From JAVKSM01 sp039583705 (GTDB lineage: Bacteria > Actinomycetota > Actinomycetes > Mycobacteriales > Pseudonocardiaceae), in contig JAVKSM010000087.1 of assembly GCA_039583705.1 (NCBI GenBank), positions 1 to 14,149 of the forward strand: a stretch of DNA of 14,149 nucleotides, in the 5' to 3' direction. Each line of letters begins with the position of its first letter. Within the stretch, counting starts at the first letter, position 1. This document shows, one piece after another, positions 6,023 to 12,333 of the stretch. Made by a program: the position numbers and the translations under genes. A model generated the notes under the pieces. It made no database searches. It saw nothing but the letters and a program-made list of their open reading frames with translations, and was not told where the DNA came from.

Positions 6023-7399
6023 CTATTCCCGGACCACACCACCCAGGCCGCCCAGCGCGGTGCCGAGCGCGTCGGCGTCCCCGACGACGACGCCGGTGAA
6101 TCGCGTCGGCGCGAAGAAATCCGCGGCGGCCCGCGCCACGTCCTCCGCGCCGACCCGCTCCAGCCGCTTCGGGTGCTCCCGCAGGAACTCCGAGGACAGT
6201 CCGACCCCGGCCAGCCCGCACAGCGTGGCCGCCAGCCCGGACTGGGTGTCCAGCGAGATGAGCAACGAGCCGATGGCGTAGCGCCGCACGGAGTCCACCT
6301 CGGACTCCGTCGGTGGCACCAGACCCAGTCGGCCCAGCTCGTAGCGGATCTCCAGCAGCGCCGCGGCGGTCGCCTCGGAGGCGGTGTCGGTCTCCACCAG
6401 CAGTGCCGCGCCGTGCGGGTCGAACTCCAGGTAGGACGACGCGTGGTAGGTGTAGCCCTTGTCCTCGCGGAGGTTCTCGACCAGCCGGGAGGAGAAGTAG
6501 CCGCCGAACACCAGGTTGGCCAGTTGCAGCGCCGGGTAACGCTCATCGGTGCGGGGTACCGCTGCCGCCGACAACCGTAGCTGGGACTGGACCGCGCCCG
6601 GCCGGTGCACCAGCAGCAGGTCCGCGCCGTGCAGCACGGGCAGTGGCGAGAGCTCGTGAGCCGGCGCGGCGGCGTGCCACCCGGACAGCGCCCGCTCGAC
6701 CATGCTGACCGCCCGGGCCGGCGAGAGGTCACCGACGAGCACCAGCGTGGCGCCGCCCGGCACGACGGCGTCGGCGTGCAGCCGGCGCACCGCCGCCGCC
6801 GTCACCGCCCGCACCTCCTCCGCCTTGGGCGTCTCCCTGGCCACCGGATGGTCGCCGTAGCGGCGGCGCTGCAACGCCTCGCGGGCGATCGTCCCCGGCT
6901 GGGCCGCGGCGATCTCGAGACGGTCGGCCAGCCGCTCCCGCTCCCGGGCCAGCTCGTGGTCCGGGTAGGTCGCGCCGGTCAGGATGTCGGCCAGCACGTC
7001 GAGCATCGTCGGCAGCCCGCTCGCCAGCGCGCTGCCGGAGAGGAGCAGCCGCTCGGGGTCGACCCAGGCACCGACGTCGGCGCCGATGGCGGCGAGCTCG
7101 TTGTCGATCTCGACACGGTCCCGGCGCCGGGTGCCGAACAGCAGCGTGCCGGCCAGCAGCTCCGCGCGTGCGGCGTGCGCGGGGTGCTCGCCGGCGAACG
7201 GGATACGCAACCGCAGCTCGACCATGGGCACCCCCGGTCGGCGCACGGCTATCACCCGCAGCCCGCTGTCCAGCACGGTGTCCACCTCGGAGGGCGCTCG
7301 CCCGGTCCGCTGCCGGCCCAGCGGTGGCAGTGGCCGCGGGCCGGCGGGCGTGTGGCCGATCTCCGCGGCGCTGCGGTGCGACACGATGGCAGGTCTCAT
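6023..7399 (-). CDS. M16-family peptidase, non-catalytic subunit
   Basis: This 458-residue M16 protein lacks the zinc motif: the place of HxxEH is occupied by HAARAELLAGTLLFGT (about 75-90). It keeps the substrate-side motif of M16B enzymes, with R305 and Y316 in FSSRLVENLREDKGYTY. Known M16B heterodimers split the roles this way, one subunit binding zinc and the other supplying the Arg/Tyr pair. This gene probably encodes the partner of the one just upstream. Its ATG (7399-7397) overlaps that gene's TGA as ATGA, which favours equimolar synthesis. Residues 1-40 are a Pro/Arg-rich tail before the first domain (LDSGLRVIAVRRPG). There is no signal peptide. Longer open-frame starts up to 7609 lie inside the neighbour and were rejected. 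Substrate unknown. Confidence 0.92.
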   Translation of the reverse strand: MRPAIVSHRSAAEIGHTPAGPRPLPPLGRQRTGRAPSEVDTVLDSGLRVIAVRRPGVPMVELRLRIPFAGEHPAHAARAELLAGTLLFGTRRRDRVEIDNELAAIGADVGAWVDPERLLLSGSALASGLPTMLDVLADILTGATYPDHELARERERLADRLEIAAAQPGTIAREALQRRRYGDHPVARETPKAEEVRAVTAAAVRRLHADAVVPGGATLVLVGDLSPARAVSMVERALSGWHAAAPAHELSPLPVLHGADLLLVHRPGAVQSQLRLSAAAVPRTDERYPALQLANLVFGGYFSSRLVENLREDKGYTYHASSYLEFDPHGAALLVETDTASEATAAALLEIRYELGRLGLVPPTESEVDSVRRYAIGSLLISLDTQSGLAATLCGLAGVGLSSEFLREHPKRLERVGAEDVARAAADFFAPTRFTGVVVGDADALGTALGGLGGVVRE

Positions 7400-8712
7400 G
7401 CGGCGCCTCCGGGTTCGAGGATGAGCACGGCGCGGGCGTCCGGCGCCAACCTGGCAGCGGCAGCCGCGACCTGCTCCGGGGTGACCGCGGCCAGCCGGGC
7501 GGGCAGCTCGTCGGCCAGCTCGGCCCGACCGTGCAGCAGCTCGAGGGAGCCGAGCGAGAGCATCCGGCTGCGCAGCCGGTCGTAGTCCCGGAACAATGCC
7601 GCGGCCCACCTCGCGGTCACTCGGTTGATCTCGTCCGGATCCGGGCCGTCGCGTCCGAGCCGGTCGACCTCCTCGTCCAGCGCATCCAGAACCCGGTCCG
7701 GGTCGACGCCCGCGGGGTGGAAGGCGGTCACGGTGAACGTGTCCGGGTCGCGGGCGTCCAGCGGTGGGCCCAGCAGGCCACAGCCGGCGGAGATGTCGGT
7801 GACCAGAGCGTCGCGGTGCACCAGCCGCTCCTGCAGCCGAGCCGCCTCCCCGTCGGAGAGCACCGAGGCGAGCACGGCGTGCGCCAGGTAGTCGTCCAGC
7901 TCGGCCACCGGATCCGGCAACCGGTAGCCGACCGCGAGGGCCGGCAGCGGGGCGTGCCCGTCCACGGTCTTCTCCCTGACCTCCGCGCTCGGCGGCGGCT
8001 CGGCAAAGGACGGGCGGGCCGGCACCGGACGGGACGGGATGTCGTCGAAGTGCCGGCGCACGATGGCTTCGGTCTCCTCCGGGTCGAAGTCGCCGGTCAC
8101 CGTCAGCACCGCGTTGCCCGGTGCGTAGTAGCCGTCGAAGAACGCCGCGGCGTCGTCGGTCTCGGCGTCGGAGAGGTCGGTGAAGTCACCGTAGCCGTTG
8201 TGCGCGTTGGGGAAGCTCGTGTAGAGCACCGGCGGCAGCAGCAGCCAGGGGAAGCCACCGTACGGGCGGTTGAGCACGTTCAGGCGGATCTCCTCCTTGA
8301 CCACGTCCACCTGGTTACGCAGGTTCTCGGGGGTCAGCGTCGGGGCGCGCAGCCGATCGGCCTCGAGGAACAGCGCCCGCTCCAGCGCCGCGCCGGGCAA
8401 CACCTGGTAATAGTCGGTGTAGTCCTGATGGGTGGCGCCGTTGAACGTCCCGCCGGCGCCCTGCACGTGGTGGAAGTGCGCGAGCTTCTCCAGGCTCTCA
8501 CTGCCCTGGAACATGAGGTGCTCGAAGAGGTGCGCGAACCCGGTGCGGCCCTCCGGCTCAGAGCGGAAGCCCACGTCGACATGCACCGCGACGCCCACGA
8601 CAGGTGCCGCGCGCTGCGGCGCGAGCAGCACCCGCAAGCCGTTGGGAAGCACGAGACGGTGCAGCTCGGTGGTCATGGCCGGCACCGCTGTGCGGCGAAG
8701 GGAGACAGGCAC
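7396..8712 (-). CDS. M16-family zinc metallopeptidase, catalytic subunit
   Basis: This M16 peptidase of 438 residues has an intact inverted zinc motif, HLFEH (H61, E64, H65). The distal glutamate is in KEEIRLN (E140/E141), about 76 residues on, as the family requires. It opens with TTELHRLVLPNGLRVLLAP and carries the usual RTGFAHLFEHLMFQGSE. The C-terminal half lacks the Arg/Tyr motif that its partner has, so activity probably needs the heterodimer. GTG 8712 has AAGGT upstream. ATG 8676 would remove 12 residues, starts MTTELHRL and has no Shine-Dalgarno; either could be right. There is no signal peptide, so it is probably cytosolic. The gene follows the oxidoreductase after 60 bp that include a 12-bp palindrome. 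Confidence 0.93.
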   Translation of the reverse strand: MPVSLRRTAVPAMTTELHRLVLPNGLRVLLAPQRAAPVVGVAVHVDVGFRSEPEGRTGFAHLFEHLMFQGSESLEKLAHFHHVQGAGGTFNGATHQDYTDYYQVLPGAALERALFLEADRLRAPTLTPENLRNQVDVVKEEIRLNVLNRPYGGFPWLLLPPVLYTSFPNAHNGYGDFTDLSDAETDDAAAFFDGYYAPGNAVLTVTGDFDPEETEAIVRRHFDDIPSRPVPARPSFAEPPPSAEVREKTVDGHAPLPALAVGYRLPDPVAELDDYLAHAVLASVLSDGEAARLQERLVHRDALVTDISAGCGLLGPPLDARDPDTFTVTAFHPAGVDPDRVLDALDEEVDRLGRDGPDPDEINRVTARWAAALFRDYDRLRSRMLSLGSLELLHGRAELADELPARLAAVTPEQVAAAAARLAPDARAVLILEPGGAA

Positions 8713-8738
8713 GACGCCGACCTTAACGCCGCGCGCCG

Positions 8739-8750
8739 CCCGACGTCGGG
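8739..8750. promoter_or_regulatory. 12-bp perfect palindrome upstream of the M16 pair
   Basis: The palindrome CCCGACGTCGGG lies in the 60-bp gap between the oxidoreductase stop and the M16 GTG, 27 bp before that start. It could be a dimeric regulator site for an M16 sub-promoter. It lacks a loop and a T-tract, so it is not a good terminator. Confidence 0.3.
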
Positions 8751-8772
8751 GTAGTCATGCCGGACCGGCCCC

Positions 8773-9876
8773 TCACATGATCACGATGCCGGCCTCGGCG
8801 GCCCCGGCCACCAGGGTGTCGAGCCCGAACGCCTCGACCGGGCCGAGGGCGCCGACGCGGGCCACGCCGTGCTCGGCGGCGTAGCCGGCCGCCCAGGCCA
8901 GCAGGTCGGCGGTGATCGCGTAACCGTCTGGTGCCTTCAGCCGCACCGTTGCGACCGACGCCCCGGCCGCGTCGGACACCTCGGCGACGAAGTACGACTT
9001 CGCGTCGGCCAGCGCGACCGGGTCGGGCTCGGTGGAGACGCCGCGGGTCGCGAGGCCGGCGATCGACGAGACCACCTGCCGGGCGCCGGGCAGCCTCGCC
9101 AGCACCGGCACCACCCGGGAGAAGAGGTGGACCGCCCGTGTGGCCGGGCCCGGGCCGCCGCCGAAGTAGACGCCGACCTCGCGCAGGCCCGGAGCGAGCC
9201 TGGGCAGTGCGAAGTGCTCGCTGGCGCCGATCGACAGCGCCAGCCGCATCCGGCCCGCCACTTCGAAGCTGCGCACCCGGGCGCCGAGGGACTCGGTGCG
9301 CAGTGCGTCGTCGTGCCAGGTGTACCCGGGCTCGAGCAGGTTTTCGAGCAACGAGTCCAGCGTGCCCCTGGAGAACGCCTGGCCCCCCCCGGTGCCGGTC
9401 ATGAAGTAGCCGATGTGCACCCGGTGCGCCCGTTCGCCGGCCTGCCGCAACGCCAGCGCGCCGGCGAGGTTGCCCGGGACGTAGTCGTTGCCGAAGGCGG
9501 TGAGCAACGCCGCGCCGCGGCGGCTGGCACGCGGCCCGAACTCCTCGAAGACCCGGCGGATGAACGGCGCCTCGCCGGTGGAGTCGACGTAGATCGCGCC
9601 GGCGGCGGCGGCAGCGGCCACCGCCGGCTCACCCAGCCGGGAGAACGGCCCGACGGTGCTCACGAGCACGTCCTGGGCGCCCACGAGGGCGCGGACGGAG
9701 TCCGGGTCGGCGACGTCGACAGTGGCCGTGGACAGCCGCAGCCGCCGCGCGAGCGGGTCGAGCTTGGCCGGGTTGCGGCCCGCGAGCACCGGCGTGAGGC
9801 CGCGAGCTGTCATCGCCGCCGCGGTGCGGGCACCGGTGTAGCCGGTGGCCCCGAGCAGCACGATGCGCCTGGTCAT
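8773..9876 (-). CDS. Saccharopine dehydrogenase-like NAD(P)-binding oxidoreductase
   Basis: This 367-residue protein starts MTRRIVLLGATGYTG, a Rossmann loop (GATGYTG at 9-15). It follows with AGRNPAKLDPLARRL and DVLVSTVGPFSRLGEPAVAA, typical of the saccharopine-dehydrogenase NAD(P)-binding family. YVDSTGE and the FGNDYVPGNLAGALAL region also fit. The family includes the mycobacterial trans-acting enoyl reductases (about 418 residues) and many uncharacterised members, so no substrate can be assigned. The start is ATG 9876. It has no clear Shine-Dalgarno, but TAGCAT lies where a -10 for leaderless transcription would be. It starts 10 bp after the upstream YbaB-like stop, so it belongs to the same gene train. 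There is no transmembrane segment in the Rossmann part. Confidence 0.88.
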   Translation of the reverse strand: MTRRIVLLGATGYTGARTAAAMTARGLTPVLAGRNPAKLDPLARRLRLSTATVDVADPDSVRALVGAQDVLVSTVGPFSRLGEPAVAAAAAAGAIYVDSTGEAPFIRRVFEEFGPRASRRGAALLTAFGNDYVPGNLAGALALRQAGERAHRVHIGYFMTGTGGGQAFSRGTLDSLLENLLEPGYTWHDDALRTESLGARVRSFEVAGRMRLALSIGASEHFALPRLAPGLREVGVYFGGGPGPATRAVHLFSRVVPVLARLPGARQVVSSIAGLATRGVSTEPDPVALADAKSYFVAEVSDAAGASVATVRLKAPDGYAITADLLAWAAGYAAEHGVARVGALGPVEAFGLDTLVAGAAEAGIVIM

Positions 9877-9883
9877 CCGCCAG

Positions 9884-9889
9884 ATGCTA
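9884..9889 (-). promoter_or_regulatory. Possible -10 for leaderless transcription of the oxidoreductase
   Basis: TAGCAT on the minus strand fits TANNNT and ends 7 nt before the ATG at 9876, so the transcript would start at or next to the start codon. Leaderless mRNAs are common in actinobacteria and this gene has no Shine-Dalgarno. No -35 is visible, so this is tentative. Confidence 0.25.
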
Positions 9890-10360
9890 CTCGCGGGTAA
9901 CCCCATCTGGCCGTTCGCGCCGCCCACCTTGCGAGGCATAGCGCGGCGCGTTGGGATCCACACCCGGCACGTAGGGGACCACCGGCGGGTCGGCGCCGAC
10001 CAGATGCCCCAGACCGACGCTGCGCGCCAGCTCCTCACTCGCCCCGTCCCCGAGCACCGGCGCCAGTGCCGCGACACCCGCGGCGAGTGCCGCCTCGGCA
10101 GCCATCCGGGCCAACCGCACGATCTGCTGACCGAGGCGCTGCGGCCCCAACCGCAGCGCCTCGGGGGTGAGCTCCAACCCGGACAGCGCGCCGTGCACGT
10201 CGACGGTGACCCGCACGCTCTCGGCGTCGTCCACCGCCCAGCCGCGGATCCGCGCGATGCGGGCAGGCAGGTCCTCGGCGGCCTGGAGCCGGTCCTCCGC
10301 GTCGGCGAGCAGGCGCTCGGTGCTGCGCTCGGGACCTGCATGCTCCACGGGCTCTGTCAC
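9887..10360 (-). CDS. YbaB/EbfC-family-like protein (second of a pair)
   Basis: This 157-residue protein begins with a helix (STERLLADAEDRLQAAEDLPARI). A YbaB-like beta-sheet and helix follow (SVRVTVDVHGALSGLELTPEALRLGPQRLGQQIVRLARMAAEAAL). A Pro-rich, probably disordered tail ends it (VVPYVPGVDPNAPRYASQGG). YbaB/EbfC proteins are small nucleoid-associated dimers. Actinobacterial branches often lie beside type VII secretion genes, where DNA binding is unproven. The start is GTG 10360, overlapping the upstream TGA as GTGA. The longer open frame to 10750 is out of phase inside the neighbouring gene and reads as Arg/Gly/Ala-rich filler. The oxidoreductase follows after 10 bp. Heterodimerisation with the upstream paralogue is likely but inferred. 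Confidence 0.82.
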   Translation of the reverse strand: MTEPVEHAGPERSTERLLADAEDRLQAAEDLPARIARIRGWAVDDAESVRVTVDVHGALSGLELTPEALRLGPQRLGQQIVRLARMAAEAALAAGVAALAPVLGDGASEELARSVGLGHLVGADPPVVPYVPGVDPNAPRYASQGGRRERPDGVTRE

Positions 10361-10776
10361 CGGCCCCCCGCCTGGCGGTGCCGACCCAGCGGGTCGTCGG
10401 TGAGGCCGTGGTCCTCGGCGAGTCCGGGGTCGTAGGACAGGCCGGCCGCGTCCATGTGACGCTCCGTTCGTGGCCCCAGGGTCGAGCTGATCGCGACGTG
10501 CGCGCGCTCGTTGACCCGGGCGGTGGCCTGCTGGGCGACGGCGAGGATCGCCCGGGACAGCGCCTCGGCGCCGAGCCCGAGCGCGCACGGCGTCAGCCGG
10601 ACCGCGCGCAGGCCGCCACCGAGGCCCACGGTCACGCTCACCGACCCGTCGTCGCTGGTCGCGGTCGTGGTGATCGGCCGGCTGCCCAGCGCCTGCTCCA
10701 CCCGCCGCCGCTGCGCCCTCATCGACTCCGCGAGCCGATGCTGCTCCCATCCGAGCTCGTCCCCCAGGGCCGTCAC
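10357..10776 (-). CDS. YbaB/EbfC-family-like protein (first of a pair)
   Basis: This 139-residue protein has an N-terminal helix (WEQHRLAESMRAQRRRVEQAL). The YbaB core is next: TTTATSDDGSVSVTVGLGGGLRAVRLTPCALGLGAEALSR, split here at ATSDDGSVSV / TVGLGGGLRAV / RLTPCALGLG. A helix (AILAVAQQATARVNERA) follows, then an acidic, Asp/His-containing tail. The pattern of a strand, GG turn, strand, then the L-x-x-A-I helix with conserved Ala is that of YbaB/EbfC. The start is GTG 10776 with only a weak upstream TAGG. The gene begins 9 bp after the NlpC/P60 stop and ends in a GTGA overlap with its paralogue, so the three are probably one transcript. It may bind nucleoid DNA or serve the type VII substrates; the sequence does not decide. 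Confidence 0.82.
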   Translation of the reverse strand: MTALGDELGWEQHRLAESMRAQRRRVEQALGSRPITTTATSDDGSVSVTVGLGGGLRAVRLTPCALGLGAEALSRAILAVAQQATARVNERAHVAISSTLGPRTERHMDAAGLSYDPGLAEDHGLTDDPLGRHRQAGGR

Positions 10777-10785
10777 GCGGCCAAC

Positions 10786-11934
10786 CTAGGTCGAGGGCCG
10801 GTAGAAGCCGAGAAACTGGTCACCTGCATTGGACGTCCGCAGCGGCACGAGGTGACACACCGCGCCGGCGTGCGGTTCCTCGATCATCTGACCGTTTCCG
10901 ACGTACATCGCCACGTGGCCCTTCCAGACCACGAGGTCGCCGGGCGCGAGCTGCGCCGCGTCGATCTTCTGTCCGACCGTCTGGGAACCGGAATAGTGGG
11001 GCAGCCCGATGCCGGCCTGGCCGTAGGCGTACTGGGTGAGACCACTGCAGTCCAGGCCGTGGCCGGGCGACGTGCCGCCCCACAGGTAGGGCACACCGAG
11101 CTGGCCCAGCGCCGCGCGGACCGCGATCGCGGAGCGCTCGTTGGGCGCGGTCACCGTGCCCAACCCGTTGGGCAGGTTGACCTTCGTGCCGCTGCCGAAC
11201 TGCGTCGAGGGCGGTGTCACCTGGGCGTGGCCGACCGCCGAACCCGAGCCACCACCAGCCCCACCGCCAGCCTGAGTCCCGGCGCCACCCTTGCTCCCGG
11301 TGCCAGCCGGGGCACCGACACCACCCGGGGCACCGACACCACCCGGGGCACCGACACCACCCGGGGTACCGACACCGCCGACCACGGGGCTCGGTGCCGG
11401 CACTCCAGCCGGGGCGGTGCCGGCAGGCTCGCCGACGGTGACGAGGAGCTGCTGCTTGGCCCCGCCGACGACCTGGGCGGCAGCCGCCGCGTACCTGGCG
11501 GCCATGCCCGCCAGAACCGCCCGCACCTGGATCGCCACTCCGGGATCCTGGCCGGACGTGCTGGCCGCGAGGGCCACCAGCGGCGCGGCGCCAGCCCTGA
11601 ACTCAGCGATCAGCCCGTCGACCTGCTGCTGGGCGGCCGTGAGCATGGCCGCCGCGTCACCAACCGTGGCGGCGGTCTGTGCCGCGTGGCCGGCCGCCTC
11701 GTCCAGCGCGGCCGTCACCGGCAGTGTGCGGGCGCCGAAGGTGTCGCCGCGCTCACCCTGCCAGTCCGCCTGCACTGCTGAAGCCTGGCGCTGGTGGTCC
11801 TGGCTGTAGTCGGCCAGGGTGTTCGCCGCGTGGGCCAACGCGACCTGCACCTGGTCGGCGGCACCGGCGTCGACCTGCAGCTTGACCCGGGCTTCGATCA
11901 TCGGCGACTCCAGGTCGATGAGGACGCCCGTCAT
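10786..11934 (-). CDS. WXG100-like NlpC/P60 peptidoglycan endopeptidase (probable type VII substrate)
   Basis: This 382-residue protein has three parts. Residues 12-165 are helical with a WXG100-like turn W58-Q-G60. Residues 168-240 are a Gly/Ala/Pro/Val linker including GVGAPGG repeats. Residues 265-382 form an NlpC/P60 papain-like domain. The nucleophile is C296 in DCSGL and the catalytic histidine is H340 in KGHVAMYVG; a third polar residue is likely near E352-H355. PYLWGGTSP and APGDLVVW are family landmarks. Such enzymes cut peptide bonds in cell-wall stems. There is no Sec or Tat signal, so export through a type VII system as a dimer with the gene just upstream is likely. The ATG 11934 overlaps that gene's TGA as ATGA and has GGGGAG 10 nt upstream. 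An in-frame ATG at residue 12 is an alternative. Confidence 0.93.
   Translation of the reverse strand: MTGVLIDLESPMIEARVKLQVDAGAADQVQVALAHAANTLADYSQDHQRQASAVQADWQGERGDTFGARTLPVTAALDEAAGHAAQTAATVGDAAAMLTAAQQQVDGLIAEFRAGAAPLVALAASTSGQDPGVAIQVRAVLAGMAARYAAAAAQVVGGAKQQLLVTVGEPAGTAPAGVPAPSPVVGGVGTPGGVGAPGGVGAPGGVGAPAGTGSKGGAGTQAGGGAGGGSGSAVGHAQVTPPSTQFGSGTKVNLPNGLGTVTAPNERSAIAVRAALGQLGVPYLWGGTSPGHGLDCSGLTQYAYGQAGIGLPHYSGSQTVGQKIDAAQLAPGDLVVWKGHVAMYVGNGQMIEEPHAGAVCHLVPLRTSNAGDQFLGFYRPST
11311..11382. repeat. 18-bp tandem repeat, about four copies, in the NlpC/P60 linker
   Basis: The unit ggcaccgacaccacccgg is exact at 11311-11328, 11329-11346 and 11347-11364, with a diverged fourth copy at 11365-11382. 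It encodes six-residue steps (GVGAPG) in the linker. The period keeps frame, so the linker can change length by slippage. Confidence 0.9.
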
Positions 11935-12272
11935 GGTCCCGGCGCTCCCCAGCCCTGCAGCCGGTGGAAGGACGCCGCGGCGTCCTGCTCGTCGGTCTCG
12001 TAGTCGCGGCGGGCCCTCGCCGCGGCCTCACCCAGGCTCCCCATCGAATCGGCGAGCTCGTGCAGGTGGTCGTGCAGCTCGCTGATCCGGGCGGCCAGCG
12101 CCGCGTGCACGCCGGTCTCCTCACCGAGGTCGCCGAGCAGCGTCGGCGGGATCGACCGGTGGCCTGCAAGCTGCCCCGTGGCGACCGCCCTGACGTCCTG
12201 CGCCAACCCGCGGGCACGTTTCGCGTAACCGGACAACGCCGAGAGCTCGACGGAGATGTCCTCACCGACCAT
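11931..12272 (-). CDS. EspC/WXG100-like type VII secretion target
   Basis: This 113-residue all-helical protein has two predicted helices separated near residues 50-56 and ends in a type VII export motif YxxxD/E. The motif is Y91-E-T-D-E95 in RRDYETDEQDAAASF. It has no W-x-G turn at the helix break, so it resembles EspC/DUF2580-type partners more than EsxA. The start is ATG 12272 with GGGAGG 7 nt upstream. Its TGA overlaps the NlpC/P60 ATG (ATGA), as in other type VII pairs whose products fold together. The likely role is export partner and signal carrier for the hydrolase, whose own N-terminal domain shows no matching motif. No EccC, EccD or MycP gene is in the window, so the secretion machine is elsewhere. 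It lies 61 bp downstream of adnB. Confidence 0.82.
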   Translation of the reverse strand: MVGEDISVELSALSGYAKRARGLAQDVRAVATGQLAGHRSIPPTLLGDLGEETGVHAALAARISELHDHLHELADSMGSLGEAAARARRDYETDEQDAAASFHRLQGWGAPGP

Positions 12273-12333
12273 GCCGCTGCCTCCCGTGTTCGCGCTGCCT
12301 CCGCGATAGCGCCCGACAACCCCCGGCGGAGGA

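Noticed and set aside
6012..6024. Inverted repeat agccgg-c-ccggct between mycoredoxin and the M16 pair
   Set aside because: The stem is short, with a one-base centre and no T-tract on either strand. The position between convergent genes is suggestive, but it is too weak to call a terminator.
7168..8754. 528-residue plus-strand open frame
   Set aside because: It is antisense to the M16 pair and has no family features.
9877..10341. Upstream extension of the oxidoreductase frame to 10341
   Set aside because: It overlaps the YbaB-like gene entirely. The Rossmann fold begins right after ATG 9876.
10378..11781. 467-residue plus-strand open frame with repeated TRGTDT-type text
   Set aside because: It is antisense to the NlpC/P60 gene. 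The apparent repeat protein is the other strand of the 18-bp linker repeat.
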